Assembly: GCF_001302565.1 (NCBI RefSeq)
Contig: NZ_CP012750.1
Span: forward strand, 2,728,001-2,792,000
Length of the DNA: 64,000 nucleotides
Source: Glutamicibacter halophytocola
GTDB taxonomy: Bacteria; Actinomycetota; Actinomycetes; Actinomycetales; Micrococcaceae
Reading direction: 5' to 3'
A program made the position numbers and the translations under genes. This document shows, piece by piece, positions 54,213-64,000 of this stretch. How positions within the stretch are numbered: the stretch's first letter is position 1; the number at the start of each line of letters is the position of its first letter. The notes under the pieces were generated by a model. The model saw only the letters and a list, made by a program, of their open reading frames with translations, made no database searches and was not told where the DNA came from.

Positions 54213-55456
54213 GGTGATTCCCCTGCACTGCCCACCGCGGCTAGTTCGTTTTCCAGATCCTCTGCGAGAGCATTTCCGAACTTCTGTTTCACCATCTTCC
54301 GGCCATCCGCGGTCAGAGGCCGATTGCTGTGCAAGTCAATCAGGGTGCTCATGCGCATGCGCCCCGCCTCATCTGTTTCAAGGCATCCCAGTCCAACCGG
54401 CCCGCGCCGTCCGTGCTCACCGCGGCTCATGTGGATGACCAGGTCCAGCGCACTCGACGCTTGCAGTGAGGTGGCTTGGACGCTCCAGCCTGCCAAGGCG
54501 CCGAGCGCAGCAAGCCGGGCGGGAACCGACGCCGGATTATTGGCATGCAATGTACCGGCAGCACCTTGATGGCCGGTGTTCATCGCTGCCAAGAAGTCCC
54601 TGATCTCTTCACCACGGCATTCCCCGATTATCAGGCGGTCTGGGCGCATGCGCAGGGCCTGGACGACGAGGTCCTTGAGCTGTACCAGCCCAGCTGATTC
54701 CACATTTGCTGACCTGGTTTGCAATGAAACCGCGTGCGGGTGATTGATTTGCAATTCCTGGGAATCCTCCACGATCACCAACCGCTGTTGTTCATCGGCT
54801 TGGGCAAGCATGGCCTGGAGCAGCGTGGTTTTGCCGCTGCCGGTTCCCCCGGTCACCAAGAAATTCAGTTGCTTCTCAATGACTGCTTTCAAAAGTGGAA
54901 CCCAAAATGGCAGGGAAGATTGCAATACTTCTTCAAGGCCGAGGCGGGCTGCATGCTTGACGCGTATCGAGATCAGCGGTCCTTGCGTGGCAATTGGTGG
55001 AAGCACGGCGTGTACACGGTAGTTCTTCAGGCTCATGTCCATGAACGGGCTAGCCGAATCAAGTCGTTTCCCTGCCAAGGTCGCCAGGTGCACGGCCAAT
55101 TCTCGGACTCGTTCCGCCGAAGGAAACTTGAAATCCGTCAGCTCTAGTCCGCGAGGCGAATCGGTCCAGACCTGGCCTTGTCCGTCAACGAGCACATCGG
55201 TGACATCGGGGATCCTGGCGAAAGGTTCCAGGACCGATAACCCTGCGACCTCGTGCTGCAATCTCTCCAGGGACTGAGCGGCGCCTTGCGATCCCAGCGC
55301 TGCCCCGGAATCGTGGACCGCCCCCGCCAGCGCGATCGCGTCCAATTGCCCTCCGGATTGCAAGGCCCTTTCCCGCACCGATTCCAAAATTTTGGCGTTC
55401 AGTGCGTGACCGGAAAAGATCATCCCGCTGTCTTTGCTGTGTCGCCCGGAGTTCAT
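54206..55456 (-). CDS. tadA: TadA/CpaF secretion ATPase
   Basis: 416-residue hexameric type II/IV secretion ATPase powering Flp pilus assembly. Walker A TGGTGSGKT is at 202-210, the Asp box in RLVIVEDSQELQI, Walker B-region RPDRLIIGECRGEEIRDFL, and the His box MNTGHQGAAGTLHANNP. The N-terminal half (about 60-190) has the CpaF ring element RIPDVTDVLVDGQGQVW. It is labelled helicase/secretion neighbourhood ATPase in actinobacterial families. It overlaps its upstream CpaE-like gene by 4 bp. Confidence 0.94.
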   Translation of the reverse strand: MNSGRHSKDSGMIFSGHALNAKILESVRERALQSGGQLDAIALAGAVHDSGAALGSQGAAQSLERLQHEVAGLSVLEPFARIPDVTDVLVDGQGQVWTDSPRGLELTDFKFPSAERVRELAVHLATLAGKRLDSASPFMDMSLKNYRVHAVLPPIATQGPLISIRVKHAARLGLEEVLQSSLPFWVPLLKAVIEKQLNFLVTGGTGSGKTTLLQAMLAQADEQQRLVIVEDSQELQINHPHAVSLQTRSANVESAGLVQLKDLVVQALRMRPDRLIIGECRGEEIRDFLAAMNTGHQGAAGTLHANNPASVPARLAALGALAGWSVQATSLQASSALDLVIHMSRGEHGRRGPVGLGCLETDEAGRMRMSTLIDLHSNRPLTADGRKMVKQKFGNALAEDLENELAAVGSAGESPC

Positions 55457-56574
55457 GGTTTCTGGCCTTGAAGTTGCGGGAGCAGGCGCAAGTTTGCCAG
55501 CGACTGGCGCAGGCCCCGGGATTTGAAGCTATCGAACAATTCGCCACGGCTTTCGGCTTTGATGATGCGTGAAGAAGTTGGAAAGGTGCCAAGTATTTCT
55601 GCGCTGGAGGCTGGCTCGTACCGCGGTTGCTGTTTTCCGCAGAGCACCACCTCGCCTTGTGCAGGAAGGCTTGAGCCATGCGCGGTGTACACCTGCCGGT
55701 TGATGAATTGGTTGATAACGCCCTGCTGCGGATGAGGGTAGCGCCCGGCATCCAGCACCACGAAGTCGAAGCCTTGGCGCGCGGCAGCCAGCAGGCGGAT
55801 CATGAGTTGTTCTTCCACTGCTTCGTGCTCGGTTGCCTGGGACCAGGTCAGCACGGACGTAGTGCGCAACTGCGGCAAGGTCTCGGCTAGTTGATGTGCC
55901 GCAAGCCTGCCTCCGGAATGCTGCAGCTCTTCCCACCCGATACCTGTTGGCGGCCGTGCAGTGGCCCGCGGCCACAAACCCTGGGAATGCGGATCCAGGT
56001 CAACGACTATGCTGCGCAGCCCGCTGAGTGTTCCGGCATGGGCCAGCAGCAACGCAAGGGTGCTGGTTCCCAGTCCACCGGCGGTCGCCCCCAAGGAAAG
56101 GGTATGGCCGTGACCGGCACGCATGGCCCACAGTCCCAGATATTCTCCGAGCCACTGTCCTGCCGAAGGCAGGAGCGCCACCCGCGCTTTGGGGAACCTG
56201 CTGGCCAGCGACCACAACTCGCTGGCCGCGGTTTCGAGCCCTGCCAGGACATCGACCCTGTGCCCGGCATCGCCTGCCAGCCCAGCCATGTCGCTGCCCC
56301 AGAGCACTGGCCCGGTAGCAGCCCGGTTCAAGGCCTGCGGATCAGTGCATTGAACAATGCGCACCGCGGCGCCAACCGCAACGGCTGCGCACAATTCCAC
56401 GATCTGCGGATCGCTGCTGACGATGGTGCAGACCGGTTCATCAGCAGCTCCAGGCCCGCTTCCAGGCGCATGATCCGCCGACAAGACGGTCCTCAGGTCA
56501 TCAAGCTGCGTCATCACGAAGCGGTTGTTGTGCTGCTCTTGGAGCGCGGATGGGGAGCCAGTTAGCCATTTCAT
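55453..56574 (-). CDS. Ssd/CpaE-like septum-site protein
   Basis: 373-residue ParA/MinD-superfamily protein equivalent to Ssd (Rv3660c) and to CpaE/TadZ pilus-localisation proteins. A receiver-like N-terminal region (about 45-150) precedes the MinD fold, beginning LGATAGGLGTSTLALLLAHA. This deviant Walker A has no lysine, so ATP hydrolysis is doubtful. SIVVDLDPHSQGLW follows as the switch region. It is the first gene of the Tad operon and probably positions the pilus machine. The start is uncertain (ATG at 56574 or 56514), and no Shine-Dalgarno is evident. Confidence 0.83.
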   Translation of the reverse strand: MKWLTGSPSALQEQHNNRFVMTQLDDLRTVLSADHAPGSGPGAADEPVCTIVSSDPQIVELCAAVAVGAAVRIVQCTDPQALNRAATGPVLWGSDMAGLAGDAGHRVDVLAGLETAASELWSLASRFPKARVALLPSAGQWLGEYLGLWAMRAGHGHTLSLGATAGGLGTSTLALLLAHAGTLSGLRSIVVDLDPHSQGLWPRATARPPTGIGWEELQHSGGRLAAHQLAETLPQLRTTSVLTWSQATEHEAVEEQLMIRLLAAARQGFDFVVLDAGRYPHPQQGVINQFINRQVYTAHGSSLPAQGEVVLCGKQQPRYEPASSAEILGTFPTSSRIIKAESRGELFDSFKSRGLRQSLANLRLLPQLQGQKP

Positions 56575-56661
56575 TTATCGATCGTGGCATTTGCGCACAG
56601 TGCTGGTCCCCGTGTGCAAGCCAAATGGGGATATCTGCTCCCGGCACGGCACAATGTACAT

Positions 56662-58311
56662 ATGAGTGCCATTGCCTTCCTCGCGCCTGATCCTGATGGC
56701 TACGCCCTCATAGACATCCGCGACAGCGATTCAGCTCAGCCTTTGAGAGCAGTTTTTCCGGTCTCGCGAGAGGATTTTGCACAGGTTGTGGCCCAGACCG
56801 AAGCCGAGCTCGGGCCCCGCTGGGCAATGCTTCGCACGACCCCATGGATGCAGCCGCTGATTTCCGCTGGCGTTTATCTTGCCAAGGCCCACGTATTGTC
56901 CTTGGCCCAGCGCATCATGCACCGCTCGCCCATGGCCAGTGGGCAGCTCGCCGATTTTGACCTTGAACATCCAGTGGCCGTTGCTGGACGCATTGACCAG
57001 GATGCCCTCTTTGATACGCCGGCCTTTGGCGAATCGCTGGCGGACCTGATCCAGCTATATGCCCAGCAGCGCGGTGCGCTGCCGCAAGACGCGGTGGCCC
57101 GCAAGCGCCTCGAGCTGCTGGTTCACGCTGAATCGGTGGGCGCGCTGATCGCCTGCGAGATGGAGCATGCGGGGCTTTCATGGGATGAGTCCGGCCATCG
57201 TGCCTTGCTGCGCGAGCAGCTGGGCCAGAAGGTCTCCGACTATGCGCGCCCTCCAAAGCTGGCTGCCAAGGCCCAAGAGCTGGCGATCGCGCTGCAGAGC
57301 CCCGGATTGAACCCCGATTCACCGCAAGAATTGCTCAAGGCTTTGCATAAGGCCGGTTTTGCGGTGCGTTCGGCCCGTGCCTGGGAGCTGGAGCAGATCA
57401 GCCATCCGGTGATCCAGCAAGTTCTGGATTACAAGAAGCTCTCCCGGTTGGCCAGTGCGCACGGGGATACCTGGCTGGACCAATGGGTGAAAAATGGCCG
57501 TTTCCATCCCCACTACGTCTTGGGCACCGTGGTCTCCGGACGGTGGGCAGCTTCTGGCGGCGGGGCATTGCAATTGCCTCACGCCATCCGCCAGGTAGTC
57601 CGCACCCAGCCCGGACGGACCTTTGTCGTGGCAGATGGACGCCAGCTCGAACCGCGAATTCTGGCCGCAATCTCCGGCGATCAGCAATTGCAGCAGGCCG
57701 GCCAGCAAGATGACCTGTATCAATGGCTCCTGGATTCAAAGTTGGTGTCCACCCGCCAAGAGGCCAAGCTGGGAATGCTGTCGGTCATTTATGGCGGTGG
57801 CGGAGGCGCCAGCGGGGCGGTTGGAGCCGCGCTCACCAGGAGTTTTCCCGCGGCGATGCGCTTCGTCGAGCAAGCGGCGCAGGCCGGGCAGCAAGGAGCT
57901 GGCGTCCGGAGCTTTTTGGGACGCGGCTGTCCACCGGCCGATGAGCAGTGGATGCGGGCGCAAAGGGATACCGCGGATGAAGGTTCCCAGCGCGCTGCAG
58001 ATGCTGCGGCCCGGGCCCGCGGCCGTTTCACCAGGAATTTTGTGGTCCAGTCCACCGCGGCCGAGTGGGCCTTGGTGTGGATGGGCCATGCCCGCCATCT
58101 GATTCATCAAGCTGGCTGGGGCGAGCTGTGCCAGCAGGTATTTTTTGTGCATGACGAAATCGTCTTCGAATGCCCTGTGGAACGTGCCGACCAGCTCAAG
58201 CAGCTGATACAGCATGCGGCGATGCTGGCCGGACGCACCCTTTTTGGAGCCGCGTCCCCGCGCTTCCCGGTGAGCGTAGCCATCTGCTCGAACTATGCAG
58301 AGGCCAAATAG
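56662..58311 (+). CDS. Divergent family-A DNA polymerase (PolA-like)
   Basis: 549-residue PolA-type protein annotated in actinobacteria as bifunctional 3'-5' exonuclease/DNA polymerase. No 5'-nuclease domain is present. The N-terminal region (about 1-185) is exonuclease-like, but I see no DxE exo I motif. Polymerase motifs remain: A with Asp325 (VADGRQLEPR), B with Arg365/Lys369/Tyr377 (RQEAKLGMLSVIYG), C VHDE (496-499). The O-helix position held by Phe667 in Taq is Leu373. The gene is divergent from the Tad operon and its stop lies 11 bp from the convergent Nudix gene. Confidence 0.88.
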   Translation: MSAIAFLAPDPDGYALIDIRDSDSAQPLRAVFPVSREDFAQVVAQTEAELGPRWAMLRTTPWMQPLISAGVYLAKAHVLSLAQRIMHRSPMASGQLADFDLEHPVAVAGRIDQDALFDTPAFGESLADLIQLYAQQRGALPQDAVARKRLELLVHAESVGALIACEMEHAGLSWDESGHRALLREQLGQKVSDYARPPKLAAKAQELAIALQSPGLNPDSPQELLKALHKAGFAVRSARAWELEQISHPVIQQVLDYKKLSRLASAHGDTWLDQWVKNGRFHPHYVLGTVVSGRWAASGGGALQLPHAIRQVVRTQPGRTFVVADGRQLEPRILAAISGDQQLQQAGQQDDLYQWLLDSKLVSTRQEAKLGMLSVIYGGGGGASGAVGAALTRSFPAAMRFVEQAAQAGQQGAGVRSFLGRGCPPADEQWMRAQRDTADEGSQRAADAAARARGRFTRNFVVQSTAAEWALVWMGHARHLIHQAGWGELCQQVFFVHDEIVFECPVERADQLKQLIQHAAMLAGRTLFGAASPRFPVSVAICSNYAEAK

Positions 58312-58322
58312 GCGCTGGGACT

Positions 58323-59000
58323 TCAGGCCATGCGCATTTCCCGGTGCCGGTTCCAGGCGCGCGTCCACCCCAGTTCCGTGAAGAGCCGGTCAAGCACGAT
58401 CGCGGTGAACCCCCAAATGATCCGGTCGCCAAATTCGAAGGCCGGCGAGGTGAACTTCTGCTGGTTTCGCTGCACTACCCCGGTCAGCCGGTTCCTGGGA
58501 TCGAGAAGCTGCGCCACCGGTGCCCTGAAAACTCCGGCGCTTTCGGCGGGGTCAACGGCATGGACCGGGGATTCGGTATGCCACCAGCCCAGCACCGGGG
58601 TGACCAGGAAGTTGGTGACCGGCAGTTCGGTTTCGCTCAAATTGCCGAGCACCTCGACGCCGCTGGTATCCACCCCGGTTTCCTCCCAGGCCTCGCGCAG
58701 TGCAGCGTCTGCGGCGCTCGAATCGCCCTGGTCTATGCCGCCGCCGGGAAAAGCGATCTGCCCGGCGTGCTTGCGCAGCGTGGCGGCCCGCTCGACAAAA
58801 AGCAGGTCCAGGTCCTGGGCGCGGGCCTGGTCGGCAAGCGGTGCGTTGCCGGCAGCGCCAAAGAGGATCAGCACCGCGGCCCGGCGGGCCGGGTTGCTGT
58901 CCAAATCCATGTTGATCCACTGGTTGGGCAGCTTTTGGGGTGCTCCAGCGGTGGCTCGATGTTTTGCGACGACCTGCTTCAACTCGCTGCGTGCGCTCAT
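58323..59000 (-). CDS. Nudix hydrolase (CoA pyrophosphatase type)
   Basis: 225-residue Nudix protein with [15 protein letters not shown] leading into the Nudix box (REAWEETG at 102-109; metal-binding Glu103, Glu106, Glu107). The upstream [22 protein letters not shown] matches the CoA-pyrophosphatase (NudL/PCD1) signature, so cleavage of CoA to 4'-phosphopantetheine and 3',5'-ADP is likely. Its ATG overlaps the nth stop by 4 bp. The same pair occurs near crp and marP in mycobacteria (Rv3672c, Rv3674c). Confidence 0.9.
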   Translation of the reverse strand: MSARSELKQVVAKHRATAGAPQKLPNQWINMDLDSNPARRAAVLILFGAAGNAPLADQARAQDLDLLFVERAATLRKHAGQIAFPGGGIDQGDSSAADAALREAWEETGVDTSGVEVLGNLSETELPVTNFLVTPVLGWWHTESPVHAVDPAESAGVFRAPVAQLLDPRNRLTGVVQRNQQKFTSPAFEFGDRIIWGFTAIVLDRLFTELGWTRAWNRHREMRMA

Positions 59001-59791
59001 GCGTCTAATCCATATCCTTCGGCTCTCAGCTGCCTCCGGGTCGCACCTGCCTGCATTTTTGCCAGAAGATCCTCGCGCCCGGGAGCGAGCTCATACTTGA
59101 GCAACTGTTTTGCCTTGGCGGGTATTTCCTCGCCAATGCCGAACGAGGGGCACAGCTTGGCTACCGGGCACACCCCGCAGGCGGGTTTGCGGGCGTGGCA
59201 GATCCTCCGGCCGTGAAAGACTACGCGGTGGCTGAGCATGGTCCAGTCGCGCTTGTCGAACAGCTCCCCTACCGCATGCTCGACCTTCACCGGGTCGGTT
59301 TCATCGGTCCATCCAAAGCGGTTGGCCAGGCGTCCGAAGTGGGTGTCGACGGTGATCCCCGGAACGCCAAAGGTGTTGCCCAGCACCACGTTTGCGGTTT
59401 TGCGCCCGACCCCGGGCAGCTTGACCAATTCCGCAAGCTCCGGCGGGACCTGCCCATCGTGGCGTTCCACCAGCGCGGCCGAAAGGCCCAGGAGCGAGTC
59501 GGTCTTGGCGCGGAAGAATCCGGTGGGCCGAATCAGCTCCTCGACTTCGCTGCGTTCGGCTTGGCTCATGGCTAGCGCGTCCGGGAACCTGGCAAAGAGC
59601 GCCGGGGTGATGGCGTTGACCCTCACGTCGGTGGTCTGGGCCGAGAGCACCGTGGCGACCAGCAGCTCGAAGGGGTTCTCGAAATCCAGCTCCGGGACCG
59701 CATAGGGGTAGGTTTCGGCCAGCACCCTGTTGATCTTGCGAGCCCGCCGCTTGAGCCCCAATTCGGTTTCCATTTTTGCTTTATTCGCCAC
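58997..59791 (-). CDS. nth: Endonuclease III
   Basis: 264-residue DNA glycosylase/AP lyase removing oxidised pyrimidines. The helix-hairpin-helix segment [15 protein letters not shown] holds catalytic Lys131, and VDTHFGR holds Asp149. The C-terminal cysteines in [17 protein letters not shown] follow the C-X6-C-X2-C-X5-C 4Fe-4S pattern. A GTG at 59791 ([12 protein letters not shown]) is used; the ATG at 59773 is an alternative. The open frame extends to 60055, but those extra residues are not family-like. It is divergent from acs. Confidence 0.93.
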   Translation of the reverse strand: MANKAKMETELGLKRRARKINRVLAETYPYAVPELDFENPFELLVATVLSAQTTDVRVNAITPALFARFPDALAMSQAERSEVEELIRPTGFFRAKTDSLLGLSAALVERHDGQVPPELAELVKLPGVGRKTANVVLGNTFGVPGITVDTHFGRLANRFGWTDETDPVKVEHAVGELFDKRDWTMLSHRVVFHGRRICHARKPACGVCPVAKLCPSFGIGEEIPAKAKQLLKYELAPGREDLLAKMQAGATRRQLRAEGYGLDA

Positions 59792-59940
59792 GCTTAGATC
59801 GTGCCATGAGTACCTGCACTTTTCACCCTCGGACACCGCAATCCGATGCAGTTCGTCGCGGCACGATGACCACTCGGCGCAGAATTCACCCGCAATTCCC
59901 CTTGCTGGTGACACAAACCACTGCCGCCGACCCCAAAGCA

Positions 59941-59956
59941 TGTAACTTTGATCACA
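59941..59956. promoter_or_regulatory. CRP/GlxR-type site upstream of acs
   Basis: TGTAA-CTTTGA-TCACA: 9 of 10 fixed positions of TGTGA-N6-TCACA. It lies 38 bp before the preferred acs start. A second site of the same quality lies upstream of crp (63888-63903). Confidence 0.7.
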
Positions 59957-59993
59957 GAGAATATCTATGACTACGCGGAAGGATGCGAAGCCC

Positions 59994-61970
<1,977 letters not shown>

Positions 61971-61988
61971 TCCGCACCGGACCGCCCG

Positions 61989-62040
61989 CGCTGCCGCCGG
62001 GCAGAACGCTGTTCGCGTTCTGCACGGCGGCAGCGTTTTT
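61989..62040 (+). terminator. Terminator of acs
   Basis: Outer arms CGCTGCCGCCG / CGGCGGCAGCG (61989-61999 / 62025-62035), with inner GCAGAACGC / GCGTTCTGC, followed by TTTTTT; a strong intrinsic terminator. Confidence 0.95.
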
Positions 62041-62086
62041 TCTCATTCATCAATAAACAATTGCCGTGGTTCACGACGCTTTGCAT

Positions 62087-62092
62087 TAGATT
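62087..62092 (+). promoter_or_regulatory. Possible -10 of leaderless aroQ transcript
   Basis: TAGATT, 7 nt before the aroQ ATG; no Shine-Dalgarno in the short gap. Confidence 0.4.
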
Positions 62093-62099
62093 TGAGTCC

Positions 62100-62552
62100 A
62101 TGACTGACACCGCACCACGCACGATCCTGCTGCTCAACGGGCCAAATCTGAACCTCCTGGGCACCCGCGAGCCGCAGATTTACGGACATGACACCTTGGC
62201 CGATGTTGAACAGCTGGCCCGTGATGCTGCCGCCGCGCACGGATTTGAGCTGCGCGCCCTGCAGTGCAATCATGAAGGGGTGCTCATCGATGCCATTCAT
62301 GAAGCTCGTACCAGTGCCGTGGGCATCGTGATGAACCCGGGAGCCTTCACCCACACCTCGGTCGCCTTGGCAGATGCCATCAGTGGTGTCCAGCTGCCCA
62401 CGATTGAAGTCCACATCTCCAACGTGCACCAGCGCGAGGCATTCCGCCACCATTCCTACATTTCGCCGGTGGCCAGTTCCATCATCGTCGGCGCTGGCGT
62501 CAACGGCTACAAGCTGGCCGTGGAACAGCTGGCGTACCTGCTGGGCAAATAA
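62100..62552 (+). CDS. aroQ: Type II 3-dehydroquinate dehydratase
   Basis: 150-residue dodecameric shikimate-pathway enzyme. The N-terminal signature [20 protein letters not shown] includes the catalytic loop Arg and Tyr. [17 protein letters not shown] and [20 protein letters not shown] hold the catalytic Asn/His and substrate-binding residues. Length and order match the type II family. The ATG at 62100 follows TAGATT by 7 nt, suggesting a leaderless transcript. It stands alone between the acs terminator and the convergent marP gene (13-bp gap). Confidence 0.96.
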   Translation: MTDTAPRTILLLNGPNLNLLGTREPQIYGHDTLADVEQLARDAAAAHGFELRALQCNHEGVLIDAIHEARTSAVGIVMNPGAFTHTSVALADAISGVQLPTIEVHISNVHQREAFRHHSYISPVASSIIVGAGVNGYKLAVEQLAYLLGK

Positions 62553-62565
62553 TTTGCCCCTTTGG

Positions 62566-63756
62566 CTAGTTGGCGATGCAGTCCCCGGTCTTGACCGAGG
62601 TGCGCTGCGATCCGCCGAGCTCCATGGCGCGCTCCATCTCCTCTAGGCTCAGGGCGAATCCAACCTGCTCGTCGCTGCGGGACTTCGCGAAGATCAAGCC
62701 AACGGCCTCGCCGCTTTCATCCACCAGCGGGCCACCGGAATTGCCCTGGGCCACTTCGGCGGTGATCTGGTAGACGGAAATTCGCGACGGGTCGGTGCCG
62801 TAGATATTGGAGATCGAGACGTTGGCCCGCGAGGCGATCATGGCGCTGCGAATCTGCTGGGGGCCACCAGCCGGGTAGCCGATAAACGCCGCGGCGTCGC
62901 CACGGGTGAGATCCTCATCGGCCAGGTCAATGGCCGGGGCCTCCAAGCCCTGCACGTACAGCAGCGCGATATCGGTCTCGGGATCGAAGTAGACCACCTT
63001 TCCGCGGTGAACTCCGTCACGACCGGTCTCCACGGTGGCTGCCCCAAGACCGGCCACCACGTGGGCGTTGGTCATCACCATTTCTGGAGCCACCACAAAG
63101 CCCGAACCGGTCAGGTTGACACCGCATTGCACTGCCGTGCCCGAGACCTTGGCGGCGGATTCCGCTGCGGTCCGCTGGAGATCGGTGGCCACCCAGTCGG
63201 TGTCCATGGGCTGGGCCACCGGCGGCGCAAAGGGCTCCAGGAATGCTGGCAGGGTTTCGGCGATCACCTTGGAGCGGGCCGAGGAAATGGCCGAGTTCAC
63301 AAAGGGCGGCGTCGCGCCGCGAATGGCCTGGATCATGGTGGACTTTCCAATTTCCAGGGACAGGCGCGGAATGCCCATGCTGGAGGTGGAAAACGCCAGC
63401 GCGCCAATGATCGTGGCGGTAATCAGCACCGAGAGCACGCCACCGGCAATGCGGTCTGCAGAGCGCAGGAAATCGACGTTCATCCAGTGCCGGATGCGGG
63501 TGGCAATGACCCGGCCCAGCGCCTGGCCCAGGATGATCAGCACGGCAGCCGTGGCGGCCATCAGCGCAACACGCCACCAGGGGTTGTTGGCGAAAGTGGA
63601 AACCAGCGGGATGGCAAAGAACGCGGCAACACCTCCCAGAACGAGGCCCACCATGTCGCCAACGGTCAAGAGAAAACCGCGGCGAAGTCCGATAATGAAA
63701 AAGGTCAGCAAAACAGCGCAGATGACTACGTCGAGCCAGCTGAAAATTCCGAGCAC
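62566..63756 (-). CDS. marP: MarP-like membrane serine protease (CvpA-trypsin)
   Basis: About 396 residues: four N-terminal membrane helices of a CvpA/colicin V domain (about 5-125), then an extracytoplasmic trypsin-like domain. The triad is His232 (TNAHVV), Asp262 (PETDIALL), Ser340 (QGNSGGPL). Cys211 and Cys393 occupy the places of the regulatory disulfide of mycobacterial MarP (Rv3671c), needed for acid and oxidative stress survival. A GTG at 63756 with GGAG 5 nt upstream is preferred over a TTG one codon earlier. It is divergent from crp. Confidence 0.92.
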   Translation of the reverse strand: MLGIFSWLDVVICAVLLTFFIIGLRRGFLLTVGDMVGLVLGGVAAFFAIPLVSTFANNPWWRVALMAATAAVLIILGQALGRVIATRIRHWMNVDFLRSADRIAGGVLSVLITATIIGALAFSTSSMGIPRLSLEIGKSTMIQAIRGATPPFVNSAISSARSKVIAETLPAFLEPFAPPVAQPMDTDWVATDLQRTAAESAAKVSGTAVQCGVNLTGSGFVVAPEMVMTNAHVVAGLGAATVETGRDGVHRGKVVYFDPETDIALLYVQGLEAPAIDLADEDLTRGDAAAFIGYPAGGPQQIRSAMIASRANVSISNIYGTDPSRISVYQITAEVAQGNSGGPLVDESGEAVGLIFAKSRSDEQVGFALSLEEMERAMELGGSQRTSVKTGDCIAN

Positions 63757-63887
63757 CAAGACTCCAATGCATTCAAATACTTTGTATTAACCCAAGGTAC
63801 CCTTAGAAGCTGATGGATTTCTGCGAGCATATTCGCGAGTTTTGGCCGAATGAGCGTGACGTTCAACATTTTCTCGGTGAAACCACG

Positions 63888-63903
63888 TGTGGAAACTGTC
63901 ACA
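63888..63903. promoter_or_regulatory. CRP/GlxR-type site upstream of crp
   Basis: TGTGG-AAACTG-TCACA: 9 of 10 fixed positions of TGTGA-N6-TCACA, 57 bp before the crp ATG, suggesting autoregulation. Confidence 0.68.
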
Positions 63904-63960
63904 TTGTTACTGAATACGGCACAATGAAGTAAGCGCCTACTACTGTTGACAGGAGATTTA

Positions 63961-64000
63961 ATGGATATCGAGGTACTGCGTCGCGCGCCACTGTTTGCGT
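63961..64000 (+). CDS. crp: Crp/GlxR family regulator (first 13 codons)
   Basis: ATG at 63961 with AGGAG 5 nt upstream. The visible peptide MDIEVLRRAPLFA is the standard N-terminus of actinobacterial Crp/GlxR cAMP-receptor proteins. The gene continues past the right edge. Its position next to marP, nth and the Nudix gene matches Rv3676 in M. tuberculosis. Confidence 0.85.
   Translation, partial: MDIEVLRRAPLFA

Overview
The window is high-GC actinobacterial chromosome. Gene content and order fit the Micrococcaceae (Arthrobacter/Glutamicibacter-like). The signs are: System II cytochrome c maturation next to menaquinone genes; a 32-residue ribosomal protein bS22 behind a small excisionase-like HTH gene; the helicase/Tad-secretion neighbourhood; and a nudix-nth-crp-marP group that also occurs in Mycobacterium. 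Genes are dense, with short gaps and many 4-bp start/stop overlaps. I see no tRNA, rRNA, CRISPR array, insertion sequence or prophage. Species cannot be fixed from the window alone.

Left part (1-20.7 kb): phenylacetate catabolism, split into four blocks. These are paaA-paaB-paaC at the left edge (paaC runs off the window), paaI-paaK-tetR, paaZ, and a thiolase/enoyl-CoA hydratase/3-hydroxyacyl-CoA dehydrogenase operon. Each block is preceded by a related 22-bp dyad, which suggests one TetR-type regulator (probably the one at 9951) controls all four. Between them lie a DoxX protein, an amino-acid ABC transporter with a fused binding protein and permease, oligopeptidase B, a GNAT-GrpB fusion, a secreted alpha-amylase with two LacI-type boxes, a protein tyrosine phosphatase and a RIO-like kinase.

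Middle (20.8-33.2 kb): menB-menE-menA for menaquinone. Then comes a minus-strand operon of a histidine phosphatase, a TlpA-like thioredoxin lipoprotein, ccdA, resB and ccsB for cytochrome c assembly. It is followed by redox regulator rex, a glutaredoxin-like protein, a HAD phosphatase, and the HTH/bS22 pair. Together these serve the respiratory chain and redox sensing.

Right-middle (33.4-49.5 kb): gdhA, an ArsR regulator, acuC deacetylase, a KtrB/KtrA-type potassium uptake pair, proC, a sugar-phosphate isomerase-like gene, Ppx/GppA, topA, a class I methyltransferase overlapping a winged-helix regulator, two GNATs and trhO.

Right (49.6-64 kb): a DEAD/DEAH helicase with DUF1998 features, facing a seven-gene Tad/Flp pilus locus. 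Next are a divergent family-A DNA polymerase, a Nudix hydrolase overlapping nth, acs, aroQ, the membrane serine protease marP, and the first 13 codons of a Crp/GlxR regulator. CRP-type dyads lie upstream of both acs and crp, so cAMP-dependent control of acetate activation and crp autoregulation are likely. Several genes appear leaderless, with a -10 hexamer 6-7 nt before the start codon and no Shine-Dalgarno.
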